Of a DNA stretch of 34,993 nucleotides, positions 8,338 to 16,463 are shown piece by piece. Position numbers and translations under genes: made by a program. The notes below the pieces were generated by a model, which ran no database searches, had not been told where the DNA came from, and saw only the letters and a program-made list of their open reading frames with translations. Source of the stretch: an uncultured Bacilli bacterium (GTDB lineage Bacteria; Bacillota_I; Bacilli_A; RF39; UBA660); the NCBI GenBank assembly GCA_934087515.1, contig CAKOIY010000005.1, positions 1 to 34,993 of the forward strand, read 5' to 3'. Position 1 is the stretch's first letter; every line of letters starts with the position of its first letter.

Positions 8338-8401
8338 ATAAAAAATGATACATAACATATTATAACTAATTAAAACCGAATTATATATTATATATCATTT
8401 T
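8338..8401 (-). terminator. Terminator of the ATP-grasp operon
   Basis: On the minus strand, AAAATGATA and TATCATTTT (plus 8342-8350 and 8393-8401) close a stem that continues inward for about nine more pairs using G-U wobbles. It is then followed by a run of T's (plus-strand A's at 8340-8345). Confidence 0.65.
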
Positions 8402-8406
8402 AATAA

Positions 8407-9411
8407 TTATTTTCTTTTATTTAATGCATCTTCAAATACTGGTATAATTCCAACGCTATTTGGTATTTTAATCATTTTATATAAATCATATGCTGGATAT
8501 TGATTTGCTTCAATTAAACATGGTCTATCAGGTCCAACACAAACATCCCAACCAATCAATCCTAATTCTGGAATCTTTTTAGATGCTTCTGTAACAAGTT
8601 TAACAATTTTATCCCACTCAGGTATTTGGTACCCTATTAATTTAGTTTTTGTAGTAGGGTGAGTATCATAAAAATTACCTTGTTTATCAACAGCCCTATC
8701 ATTTATTATACCTTTTTTAGCATCAAGTGGAGCACATATACCACCATTATGAAAATTATCTACTACCCTACCCGCAGTTCCCATTCTACAAACCGCAGCA
8801 ACTACAGTAGTAACATCATATTTATTATGTATAGTAACTACTCTAATAGTATTAATAGAGCTGGGATGTAACTTATTCATATCCTTATGTTGCTTGGCTA
8901 CCTCTTCAATTAAAAATTGTTTATTATCTAACAGCTTTTTATACAACTTACTAGAGTCAGTTTTATCATTAATTATTACCTTTTCTACCCCTACTCCACA
9001 AGTAGCATCCAATGGTTTAATAATTATTTCTTTATGCTTTTTAATAAAATCTTTAAATTCAATATAATTATCACTATTTAAAACCATATATTCTCTATTT
9101 AAAAAATCTTTAAATCTTTCATTAAATAGTGCTTTATTATCAATATATTTCCAGTATTCTTTGGGATTAAGTCTCTTAACATAAGAATTGTTTTTACCTC
9201 TAGTAAGTATAGTTTTTCTTTCTTTTTTATTTAAATTGTACATTTCAAAAAAAATATAATCTGCATAACCAGCTTGATATTTAAAAAAACAACCAATCAT
9301 ATCAAAAAAAATATAAATCTTTGATTTCCCACTTTTCTTGCTTGACTCATTAATTATTTTATTAAACTTCTTAAAATTAATTCTAGAAAACATTTTAATC
9401 ATATATTTCAT
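8407..9411 (-). CDS. Sugar-transfer-associated ATP-grasp enzyme
   Basis: 334 aa, cytoplasmic. The C-terminal two thirds is an ATP-grasp fold of the ATPgrasp_ST type: a lysine strand and glycine loop in IIIKPLDATCGVGVEKV, the FLIEEVAKQH hinge, SSINTIRVVT, and Mg2+ ligands D and E/N in LIGWDVCVGPDRPCLIEANQYPAYDLYK. ATP-grasp enzymes join a carboxylate to an amine or thiol through an acyl-phosphate. Members of this family often sit in polysaccharide or capsule clusters, but no glycosyltransferase lies beside this one, so the substrate is unknown. It is the second gene of an operon with the HTH regulator (12-nt gap) and probably repressed by it. Confidence 0.8.
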   Translation of the reverse strand: MKYMIKMFSRINFKKFNKIINESSKKSGKSKIYIFFDMIGCFFKYQAGYADYIFFEMYNLNKKERKTILTRGKNNSYVKRLNPKEYWKYIDNKALFNERFKDFLNREYMVLNSDNYIEFKDFIKKHKEIIIKPLDATCGVGVEKVIINDKTDSSKLYKKLLDNKQFLIEEVAKQHKDMNKLHPSSINTIRVVTIHNKYDVTTVVAAVCRMGTAGRVVDNFHNGGICAPLDAKKGIINDRAVDKQGNFYDTHPTTKTKLIGYQIPEWDKIVKLVTEASKKIPELGLIGWDVCVGPDRPCLIEANQYPAYDLYKMIKIPNSVGIIPVFEDALNKRK

Positions 9412-9423
9412 ACAATAAACCTC

Positions 9424-10191
9424 CTATATTTTTCTAGACATAATTTCTGCTATTTTTTCAAATACTTCTTTAGCATTATTCTCACTAACGCAACTATATC
9501 CTAGTTCTTTTAAAGCTAATTGCTTAAAATTAGTAAGTTCTTGTGTTCTACTTAATTTATCTTCTTTCTTTTGCTCAATTCTTTTTTCCCATTTCTTGTG
9601 AGATTCAGAAACTTTATTTCTTGAGGCATTACCTGTTGTAAATAATGTCTCTGCAGAATAATATATGCCTTCATATATATACTGTTTATCTTCATCATAA
9701 ATATATTCATTCACTGGTATTTGAGTAGTAGATTTTCCCATATATGCTAAAAAATACTTAAGTTCTTCAATTTGATCCATATTTTGTATAAACATTAATA
9801 AATATCTAAGTGTATTATATTCAACTTCTTCATGATCATTTAATAGTTTATCTTTCAAAGCTTTAATAATATCAGTCAAAACAGTTTGTTCTTTTTTATT
9901 TAAGCCTCTTAAATCAGATATAGATTCTTTATTAAAAGTGTCAAGAATTCCTTCATTAATCCTTGATTCTAATAAAGCAATATAATCATCTGTGATCTTA
10001 ACATTCTTTAAATCTTCTTCCTTTTCAACTCCAAAAAGCATAAGTAATTTAGTTTGTTTATCATTAGGTAAATCTTCGAGTTTATCTAAAGCTAGGTAAT
10101 TATATAGCATTTGACGAGATACTCCTAAAAATTTTGCAATACTAACTTTTGATATATTAGCCTCATTTATTATTCTACTAGCTTCTTTCAT
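9424..10191 (-). CDS. HTH transcriptional regulator with long unclassified C-terminal domain
   Basis: 255 aa. Residues about 13-38 form a helix-turn-helix (VSIAKFLGVSRQMLYNYLAL) as in XRE/MerR-like regulators. The remaining 200 residues are mostly helical and charged, with no recognised ligand domain; they include an Asn/Tyr-rich patch (NEYIYDEDKQYIYEGIYYS) and a Lys/Glu helix (about 195-225) that could mediate oligomerisation. GGAG lies ahead of the ATG. Its own promoter has TTGACA-16-TACAAT overlapped by three GTGTAAA(C) sites, so autorepression is likely. It is cotranscribed with the ATP-grasp gene. The target regulon probably includes the 66-aa membrane protein gene at 7800. Confidence 0.65.
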   Translation of the reverse strand: MKEASRIINEANISKVSIAKFLGVSRQMLYNYLALDKLEDLPNDKQTKLLMLFGVEKEEDLKNVKITDDYIALLESRINEGILDTFNKESISDLRGLNKKEQTVLTDIIKALKDKLLNDHEEVEYNTLRYLLMFIQNMDQIEELKYFLAYMGKSTTQIPVNEYIYDEDKQYIYEGIYYSAETLFTTGNASRNKVSESHKKWEKRIEQKKEDKLSRTQELTNFKQLALKELGYSCVSENNAKEVFEKIAEIMSRKI

Positions 10192-10210
10192 ATAATCATC
10201 TCCTACTATA

Positions 10211-10256
10211 ATTGTATCACAAGTGTAAACAATGTCAAGTGTAAATATGTGTAAAG
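10211..10256 (-). promoter_or_regulatory. Promoter of HTH/ATP-grasp operon with three operator-like repeats
   Basis: On the minus strand TTGACA (plus 10233-10238) and TACAAT (plus 10211-10216) are 16 bp apart. On the plus strand GTGTAAAC (10223-10230), GTGTAAAT (10239-10246) and GTGTAAAG (10249-10256) lie within the spacer, directly upstream of the -35, and 10 bp further upstream. A bound protein would block RNA polymerase. Confidence 0.65.
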
Positions 10257-10287
10257 ACTATTGTACATAGTTTTTTTCTCTATTGCT

Positions 10288-10316
10288 TTGCTAAATGAAA
10301 TAAAAAGGGTTATAAT
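10288..10316 (+). promoter_or_regulatory. Promoter of alr
   Basis: TTGCTA (10288-10293), a 17-bp spacer, then TATAAT (10311-10316). It lies 32 nt before the alr start. Confidence 0.6.
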
Positions 10317-10347
10317 AATAATATACAAGTAAAAAAGGAGAATATTT

Positions 10348-11517
10348 ATGAATAATGAAACTTATATAGAAATAGATACTAAAACTTTAAAAGAAAACGT
10401 TGAAAAAATAATTAAAAAAAGACCAAATTATGATTATTATGTCGCAGTAATAAAAGGAAAGGCTTATGGATGTGGCTATGAGGTTGCAAAATATCTTATA
10501 GATACTAAAATAAATTATTTTGCTGTAGCAACTCTTAATGAAGCACTTGAAGTAAGAAAATATATTAATAAAGACTTTCCTATAATGTGTCTACAACCAG
10601 TTGAACTAAATGATATCAAACTTTGTATAAAGGAAAATATCACTATAACAATTCCAGATTATGAATATTATAAAGAACTTACAAAAATTAAATCAAATAA
10701 AAAACTTAAAATACAAATAAAACTAAATACTGGAATGAATAGAATTGGTATAAATAATAAAGAAGAAGTAAAATTGGTATATGATGACCTTATAACAAAT
10801 AAAAAGCATAATATAGAACTAGAAGGAATTTATTCGCATTTTGCTACTTTAGGAATAGTAGATTCTGAATGGGATTTACAAGTTAAAAGATTTAAAGATA
10901 TAACTAGTTTGATAGATTTAAATAATATAAAAATGGTACACATGTATAGTAGTAATTCTTTATCAATACATCCAAAATTAGACTTTTGTAACACTGTAAG
11001 AATAGGACAATTATTATTTGGTAATTATTTTAATAATATAAATGAACATGGTTTTATAAACAAACTTAAAAAAATAAAAAGAGAACATATACGAAAAACA
11101 AAAAATCTTTCTAAATTAAATGATGATTTCTTTATAGATGTAAAACCTGCCTTTAAATTAGTGTCTACTATTCAATCAATAAAAAGTATAAATGCTGGAG
11201 AAAGAGTTGGTTATGACGGAGAATATTTAACTACTGAAGATACAATGGTTGCAATGGTTCCGATTGGGTATGCTGAAGGATTAAACAAAAACTTTACTAA
11301 TAAATATGTTTTAATAAATAATAAAAAGTATCAAATAATTGGAGAAATAAATATGTGTATGACTCTAATAAAAGTAGATAAAAATGTCAAATTAGGGGAT
11401 AAAGTGATTTTTATAGGTAATGAACTAACTCCAAAAAAAGTAGCCAATAGCTTAGGAATTGCAGTTCCTTACATGTTATGCTCATTTGATAGTTATATTA
11501 AAAAAATATACAAATAA
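10348..11517 (+). CDS. alr: Alanine racemase
   Basis: 389 aa, fold-type III PLP enzyme supplying D-alanine for peptidoglycan and possibly for teichoic-acid D-alanylation. The PLP lysine is K36 in VAVIKGKAYGCG. The LNTGMNRIG, EGIYSHFAT and IGQLLFGN blocks follow. The C-terminal beta domain carries the catalytic Tyr in ERVGYDGEYL (the VSYG position) and IGYAEGLN. An insert of about 20 Lys-rich residues (NKLKKIKREHIRKTKNLSKLNDDF) precedes the C-terminal domain. AAGGAG supports the start. It is monocistronic, with its own promoter and terminator. Confidence 0.93.
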   Translation: MNNETYIEIDTKTLKENVEKIIKKRPNYDYYVAVIKGKAYGCGYEVAKYLIDTKINYFAVATLNEALEVRKYINKDFPIMCLQPVELNDIKLCIKENITITIPDYEYYKELTKIKSNKKLKIQIKLNTGMNRIGINNKEEVKLVYDDLITNKKHNIELEGIYSHFATLGIVDSEWDLQVKRFKDITSLIDLNNIKMVHMYSSNSLSIHPKLDFCNTVRIGQLLFGNYFNNINEHGFINKLKKIKREHIRKTKNLSKLNDDFFIDVKPAFKLVSTIQSIKSINAGERVGYDGEYLTTEDTMVAMVPIGYAEGLNKNFTNKYVLINNKKYQIIGEINMCMTLIKVDKNVKLGDKVIFIGNELTPKKVANSLGIAVPYMLCSFDSYIKKIYK

Positions 11518-11521
11518 AAAC

Positions 11522-11551
11522 AAAAAAACGCCAAATACAAGCGTTTTTTTT
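11522..11551. terminator. Bidirectional terminator between alr and gatD-like gene
   Basis: ACGC (11528-11531) and GCGT (11541-11544) are flanked by A7 on the left and T8 on the right. The A/T runs extend the pairing and supply a U-tail in both directions. Confidence 0.75.
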
Positions 11552-11552
11552 C

Positions 11553-12275
11553 TTAACCATGATCTTTTAAAATAAATCTTTTATCTGGTTTTTCTAATTC
11601 TTTTAGCCTTTTATTATAAGCTTCTATCATTAAATCTTCTAAATACAATTTATCTTTTTTACCTAGTAAACTAAGTAAATATTTCAAAAACAAAGGATTT
11701 AATATTAAAATTGGACCTAAAACTTGAGTACCAAAAAAGTTTTTATAATGAATACCTTCTTTTTGAGTGTCTTTATTCATACCCATGCATCTATCATCTG
11801 CTATTATAAATGGATAATTATTTTCTCCATATGTATAACAGAATTGACTTTTATTACCTACTATTTTTATATCATCAAAAACACCTATAAATAAAGAGTT
11901 ATGACGATGATCTTTATCACGTTTAAAATAAATATCATCAATTAAACCGAGCGTTTCTTGTTTATTATTGTCCTCAAGAATATATTCACCACAAAGCTCA
12001 AAAGCTGTTCCAGTAAACAACATAACCACATTATCTTCAATTAATTCTTTTAATCTGTTTTTATATTTTACTAAAGCCTTTACAATAATTTCTACATACT
12101 CATCAGGCATAGAACCCATATATATCATATCAACTTTATTATCAGCAAAATATGGCTTTTCATTAACTGAAGTATAAATAAATTTAGCATCTGGTAAGTT
12201 TTTTTCTAAAATTTTAATATTCCCAATATCACCATATATATTAGTAAGATCTTTATATAATATTTCAATTTTCAT
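11553..12275 (-). CDS. GatD-like class I glutamine amidotransferase homologue lacking catalytic residues
   Basis: 240 aa. The start DLTNIYGDIGNIKIL and the end block YKNFFGTQVLGPILILNP are diagnostic of GatD, the glutaminase half of the MurT/GatD lipid II amidating enzyme. The nucleophile elbow, normally CGGYQ-x-LG, reads GTAFELCG here, so the Cys position is Gly89 and the only nearby Cys (C95) is six residues later. The catalytic His of TYLHGP is Leu186 in TQVLGP. The glutamine-binding GGGQD-type motif reads GSMPDEY. I take ATG at 12275, 1 nt after the murT-like stop and with GGTGAG ahead of it, over a GTG four codons upstream. Its length and fold appear intact, so it is not a decayed gene. 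Its activity is doubtful. Confidence 0.8.
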   Translation of the reverse strand: MKIEILYKDLTNIYGDIGNIKILEKNLPDAKFIYTSVNEKPYFADNKVDMIYMGSMPDEYVEIIVKALVKYKNRLKELIEDNVVMLFTGTAFELCGEYILEDNNKQETLGLIDDIYFKRDKDHRHNSLFIGVFDDIKIVGNKSQFCYTYGENNYPFIIADDRCMGMNKDTQKEGIHYKNFFGTQVLGPILILNPLFLKYLLSLLGKKDKLYLEDLMIEAYNKRLKELEKPDKRFILKDHG

Positions 12276-12276
12276 A

Positions 12277-13650
12277 TTACTCACCACTCTTTTCTAACTT
12301 TTCTACTATTTTATCTCTAACTTTTTTAGAACCAGTAATAAACTCAACTTCATAAAGAATAACTATTTTTTGAATATCCTCAAATGTTACATAATTAACA
12401 GTATCCATTTCATCATCAGCAAGTACTATTTTCTTAGGGTCAACACCAGCTAAAATCATTGCAATCTTATAATCTGTACCTAAATAACTACCAATTACAA
12501 TTTTCTTAATATTAGGCTTATTAAGAAAACTAAAATCTGTTTCATAAAGCCAAGTTATAGTCTCAGTCTTATCTTTAACACACCCAACTTCATTAAGAAT
12601 AAGAACTAATTCTATATTTTCTTTCATATTAGAAACATATTCAAAAACTGTTGAGGTTGCACTTACATTTTGTCCTTTAGCAATTTGTAAACATATTTCT
12701 TTATCTTTGCATTTAACATTATCTTCCCTACTAATTGGAATCTTTATATTGCTTATATGTTCATTTAAAGTCTTATCATCCATTCCTAACTCTGTAAATA
12801 ATGCAATAACAGATAGTAAATTAAATACATTGAAAATAGATGGAGAAATAAGATTATATTTAGTCTTCTTTTTACCTTTAGCAACATCAAAAGTCATCTT
12901 ATCATAATTTATATTTTTTCCAATATAATCACTCTTCTTAGATTTAAAACCACAATGAGGACAATGAAACTTTCCTATATGACGATAATGTTGATAGTCA
13001 TAAACAACCTTTTCATAACACCTAGGACATACCGGAAAATCATCAGCATTATAAGTAACAATTTCATCCCTTGTCTTATCAAGAGAATAATATATACATT
13101 TATTTTTAATATCTAATGAAGTTGTTATAGGATCATCAGCATTAACAATAATTTTAGTATCAAGTGAAGTATCTAAAGCTTCCTTTATTTTAGAAGCAAT
13201 ATAACTAGGATAAGCATTTCTTCTAATAGAATCCCTACTAATATTAGTAATTATTAAATAATCTAAATCAGCATAAGGCATTGATTCTATAAGAGTTATT
13301 TCGTCCATTTCTAAAACTGCAACATCTCTTCTTGGTTTATTAAAAATATTAACTGCATCAAGTAACAATCTAGCATGACCAGCTAAATTATTAGCAAACC
13401 AATCATTATAAGCAACTTTTTTATTCTCTAATTTAAATATATCATGCACTAAACTAGAAACAGTAGATTTACCATTAGTACCTGTAACTCCTACAACTAG
13501 TTCTGGTTTATTTAAGTGCTTCAAAAAATTCTTATCAAATCTATAAGCCAAAAGTCCAGCCCTATCATCCCTACTCTTTCCTAATACTTTTGATATAAAT
13601 AAATATAACTTAGCAGCCCAAAGTGCTACAAAAAACTTTATTTTTTCCAT
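12277..13650 (-). CDS. MurT-like Mur ligase with zinc-ribbon insertion
   Basis: 457 aa. Visible: Mur-ligase P-loop GVTGTNGKST (about 54-63), the AVLEMDE and ITNISRD blocks of the central domain, a MurT-type Cys4 ribbon (C208, C211, C230, C233) and a C-terminal domain in the DUF1727 position. MurT with GatD amidates D-Glu of lipid II at the membrane face. Compared with usual MurT, the KNPxGxN-like stretch reads AKGQNVSATS, the DGxDxSWxWDxDFE block reads KTETITWLYETDF, and the LPTYTAML tail motif is absent. The pair may therefore act on another substrate. GGTGAAAG precedes the ATG. It is translationally linked to gatD-like (1-nt gap). Confidence 0.82.
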   Translation of the reverse strand: MEKIKFFVALWAAKLYLFISKVLGKSRDDRAGLLAYRFDKNFLKHLNKPELVVGVTGTNGKSTVSSLVHDIFKLENKKVAYNDWFANNLAGHARLLLDAVNIFNKPRRDVAVLEMDEITLIESMPYADLDYLIITNISRDSIRRNAYPSYIASKIKEALDTSLDTKIIVNADDPITTSLDIKNKCIYYSLDKTRDEIVTYNADDFPVCPRCYEKVVYDYQHYRHIGKFHCPHCGFKSKKSDYIGKNINYDKMTFDVAKGKKKTKYNLISPSIFNVFNLLSVIALFTELGMDDKTLNEHISNIKIPISREDNVKCKDKEICLQIAKGQNVSATSTVFEYVSNMKENIELVLILNEVGCVKDKTETITWLYETDFSFLNKPNIKKIVIGSYLGTDYKIAMILAGVDPKKIVLADDEMDTVNYVTFEDIQKIVILYEVEFITGSKKVRDKIVEKLEKSGE

Positions 13651-13683
13651 TCTTTCACCATACTTTCTATTTAACTAATAATA

Positions 13684-13711
13684 ATTGTAACATATTTATA
13701 ACAAATACCAA
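13684..13711 (-). promoter_or_regulatory. Possible promoter for murT-gatD-like operon
   Basis: On the minus strand TTGGTA (plus 13706-13711, inside the 3' end of mnmA) and TACAAT (plus 13684-13689) are 16 bp apart, 34 nt ahead of the murT-like start. No terminator follows mnmA, so read-through is also possible. Confidence 0.4.
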
Positions 13712-14802
13712 AGCTTTTCATTGTTTTTTCTAACTTCCTTGATAATTCCACTTCCTATACATCTATCATTAATATATAAAGCACAAACTTGTCCAGGAGT
13801 AACACTTTTTACACCCTTATATTTAACCAAAATTTCTTCATCATTTATATACTCAAGACTAACAGGAACATCTTTGCTTCTATATCTAAACTTAGCATTA
13901 CAACTAGTTATTTTCTCATCAATATTTAATACAATATTATCAATAACACAACTATCTGAGTATAAATATTTATTATCTTCTCCTTCACAGACATATAAAA
14001 TATTATCTTTTAAATTTTTACCAACAACAAATAACTTTTCCTTAGTACCCCCAACATTAAGACCTTTTCTTTGTCCAATCGTATAATGCATTAAACCAAT
14101 ATGACTACCAACTTCTTCATTTGTTTCAATATTTATAATTTTTCCTGGTTTATTAGGTAAATAATTAGATAAAAACTTCTTAAAGTTTCTTTCTCCAATA
14201 AAGCATATTCCGGTTGAATCTTTCTTATCTTTTGTTATTAAATCATACTCTTTAGCAATTTCTCTAACCTTAGGTTTGACTAAATCACCAATAGGAAATA
14301 AAACATTTTTAAGTTGTTCATTAGTAAGTTGTGCTAAGAAATAAGTCTGATCTTTATTTTCATCAATCCCCTTATACAAATTACCATTAATCATTCTAGC
14401 ATAATGACCAGTTGCAATATAATCCGCACCATATTTTTGTGCTTCTTTAATAAATAAATCAAACTTTATGTATTTATTGCACATAACATCAGGATTTGGA
14501 GTTCTTCCTTTTTTAAGTTCATCTAAAAAATAAGTGAAAACATAATCCCAATACTCTTTAACAAAATCAACTCGGTGTAATTTTACCCCTAACTTATCAC
14601 ACACCATTTTAGCATCATTATAATCTTGCTCTTGAGTACATATATCATTATTTAAAGTAGGATTCCCCTCTATATCATTATTAACTAAACTATCCCAGTT
14701 TCTCATAAAAAGTCCTTCAACATCATAACCTTGTTTTTTCAGTAAAATAAGGGCCACTGAAGAGTCAACACCTCCAGAAACGCCTACTATTACCTTCTTC
14801 AT
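13696..14802 (-). CDS. mnmA: tRNA-specific 2-thiouridylase
   Basis: 368 aa, cytoplasmic. It installs the s2 group on wobble uridine 34 of Lys/Glu/Gln tRNAs. Visible: PP-loop GVSGGVDSSVA at the N-terminus, nucleophile Cys in TPNPDVMCNKYIKF, ATGHYAR, and second catalytic Cys in STGICFIGERNF, then the C-terminal beta-barrel. I start at ATG 14802 rather than 14826. A TTTACA-17-TATAAT promoter overlaps the upstream ATG, so transcripts should begin after it, and GGTGAT precedes 14802. Confidence 0.93.
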   Translation of the reverse strand: MKKVIVGVSGGVDSSVALILLKKQGYDVEGLFMRNWDSLVNNDIEGNPTLNNDICTQEQDYNDAKMVCDKLGVKLHRVDFVKEYWDYVFTYFLDELKKGRTPNPDVMCNKYIKFDLFIKEAQKYGADYIATGHYARMINGNLYKGIDENKDQTYFLAQLTNEQLKNVLFPIGDLVKPKVREIAKEYDLITKDKKDSTGICFIGERNFKKFLSNYLPNKPGKIINIETNEEVGSHIGLMHYTIGQRKGLNVGGTKEKLFVVGKNLKDNILYVCEGEDNKYLYSDSCVIDNIVLNIDEKITSCNAKFRYRSKDVPVSLEYINDEEILVKYKGVKSVTPGQVCALYINDRCIGSGIIKEVRKNNEKLWYLL

Positions 14803-14824
14803 ATTATCACCAACTTCGGTATAC

Positions 14825-14853
14825 ATTATAACATAAAATAAGATGTTTGTAAA
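14825..14853 (-). promoter_or_regulatory. Promoter of mnmA
   Basis: On the minus strand TTTACA (plus 14848-14853), a 17-bp spacer, TATAAT (plus 14825-14830). Its position fixes the mnmA start downstream of it. Confidence 0.65.
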
Positions 14854-14951
14854 AATTTATATATACATAAAACAACAAAAATTACAGAAAAAAAAACAAA
14901 AGATAAAAATTACAAAAAAAGAAACTTTTAAATTTAACACTTAATAAAAAT

Positions 14952-15590
14952 TTAATAATGTCTTCTCACTTTTTGATAAGTTTTATTATAAATAAATTCT
15001 TCTTTCTCAGCCTTTTGAAACATTTCCTTAGCCATAGTTAAAGTCCTACTAGCATACTTAATATTATTCTGTTTCATAAAAATATCTGCTTTTGCTTCTA
15101 ATTTTTTTCCTTCACACATCAAATAATAAGCTCTAATAGAATTATATTTAGGATTTAAATCTTCTCGTATTATGTTTTCTAACATATCTCTAATTTCTAA
15201 ATTTCTAGCAATATTTTTAATGCTATCATCACCTGCTATCTCCAAAACGTCAACATCTAAAAATATCTCAAACCAACTAGCAACAATCTGTCTATGAGAA
15301 AACTTATCACTATTTTCATAAGACAAAATAACTTTATTATCTAACAGATTATATACACTTTTAGGATCTAACCTTTTCAAATTTTCAAAATAGTATTTTT
15401 TAATGTACTCCTCTTGTTTACTAATATTATCATCAATATTATAAGTTAAAACTTTTTTAAATTTCATTTTTGGTACTAACGGATTATATGTTTCAATTTC
15501 ATAACCAAGTTTCTTACCTCCATCTTTTACAATAGAAATATTGTTTTTACCATTCAAATTAATATTTTTGAAACTAGCAGTATATAACAT
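14952..15590 (-). CDS. DUF488-like protein with C-terminal helical extension
   Basis: 212 aa, apparently soluble. The first 125 residues follow the DUF488 layout: an LYTASFKNI start, a central NPLVPKMKFKK stretch, a YYFENLKRLDPKSVYNLL helix, then VILSYENSDKFSHRQIVASWFE. In DUF488 proteins that last block usually reads LLCYE...CHR with two Cys; here both are Ser (S90, S98), while H99-R100 are kept. Residues about 130-212 are helical and charged, without a recognised domain. AGAGGTGAT precedes the ATG. It is 33 nt downstream of the SpoIIM-like gene and probably cotranscribed. Function unknown. Confidence 0.5.
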   Translation of the reverse strand: MLYTASFKNINLNGKNNISIVKDGGKKLGYEIETYNPLVPKMKFKKVLTYNIDDNISKQEEYIKKYYFENLKRLDPKSVYNLLDNKVILSYENSDKFSHRQIVASWFEIFLDVDVLEIAGDDSIKNIARNLEIRDMLENIIREDLNPKYNSIRAYYLMCEGKKLEAKADIFMKQNNIKYASRTLTMAKEMFQKAEKEEFIYNKTYQKVRRHY

Positions 15591-15623
15591 ATAATCACCT
15601 CTTGTACCAAGTATAGCATTAAA

Positions 15624-16262
15624 TTAAATTCTTGTAAAAAACTTTATTAAAAAAGGATCAACAAATACCTTTAACATAGATATCACAATTACCATAATAA
15701 ATGAAAATAATAAAACTTTAAAATACTTAGATATTTCTTTTTTAATATTTATATCTTCTTTAGTAAAACATAATTTAATTAATTTATAAGAAATTTTAAT
15801 AGAGAAAAACGTAAGAATAAATAAAACAATCATAAAACACACTTTAGAAGTAAGCAAATAACAAATACTAGCCAGTATCCCTTTAACACCATAAATATTA
15901 AATAAACTAGCTAAAGAAAACCCAACACTAAAAAATTCACAAAAATATATAAAAATACTTGCTAATACCCCGATAACACTAATTCCAAGTACCCCTATTA
16001 AAAAAATATTATAAGTATTACTAAGAATAGACTCCTTAAATAAATTAACATAATTTATATTTTCATTAAAAACAAAATAATTAGAAACACTGCTATCTAC
16101 AACACTTTTATCACTAGAAGATAATAAAAAATAGAAAATTACTCCTATAACTATAGAAATAATAGAAAAAGATGTTAAAAAGATAAAAAGATTCCTAGAA
16201 GTAAACTTAATATGATCAAAATTAAAATTTTTAAATTTTTTATTTTTTAAATTCATCCTCAT
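15624..16262 (-). CDS. SpoIIM family membrane protein
   Basis: 212 aa with about five hydrophobic helices. The block ESILSNTYNIFLIGVLGISVIGVLASIFIYFCEFFSVGFSL, followed by LFNIYGVKGI, corresponds to the conserved core of stage II sporulation protein M (a small hydrophilic loop, then paired helices ending in a GFS/GFT-type turn). In Bacillus, SpoIIM is part of the DMP engulfment complex, but SpoIIM-fold proteins are also common outside sporulation. Lys-rich residues precede the first helix. GGTGAT precedes the ATG. It is the first gene of an operon with the DUF488-like gene. Confidence 0.7.
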   Translation of the reverse strand: MRMNLKNKKFKNFNFDHIKFTSRNLFIFLTSFSIISIVIGVIFYFLLSSSDKSVVDSSVSNYFVFNENINYVNLFKESILSNTYNIFLIGVLGISVIGVLASIFIYFCEFFSVGFSLASLFNIYGVKGILASICYLLTSKVCFMIVLFILTFFSIKISYKLIKLCFTKEDINIKKEISKYFKVLLFSFIMVIVISMLKVFVDPFLIKFFTRI

Positions 16263-16412
16263 AGTATCACCAATAAATTATATTTAATAAAAAAAGCAAG
16301 TATTAAACTTTTGATAAAACAAATTATTTCTTTTTTAGACTAAAATATTAATAAAGACAAAATACAATAAAAGAAATTATATATAATAAATGAAAAATAA
16401 ACACTACAATAT

Positions 16413-16442
16413 TTGACTACTTGCTATCTCTTTTGATATAAT
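16413..16442 (+). promoter_or_regulatory. Promoter of the Prli42-like/UPF0316 pair
   Basis: TTGACT (16413-16418), an 18-bp spacer and TATAAT (16437-16442), preceded by TGA to form an extended -10. It lies 22 nt before the small gene. Confidence 0.7.
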
Positions 16443-16463
16443 TATCTTAGCTGGAGGGATAAA

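Larger units (their letters stand above)
8001..8406. other. 406-bp intergenic region between convergent genes
   Basis: Extremely AT-rich. It contains a weak plus-strand terminator (8191-8217) and a long minus-strand terminator hairpin (8338-8401). A 20-codon frame at 8012 has no RBS. Nothing else was recognised. Confidence 0.5.

Noticed and set aside
13721..14086. 121-codon plus-strand frame inside mnmA
   Set aside because: Antisense shadow of a conserved gene without start signals.
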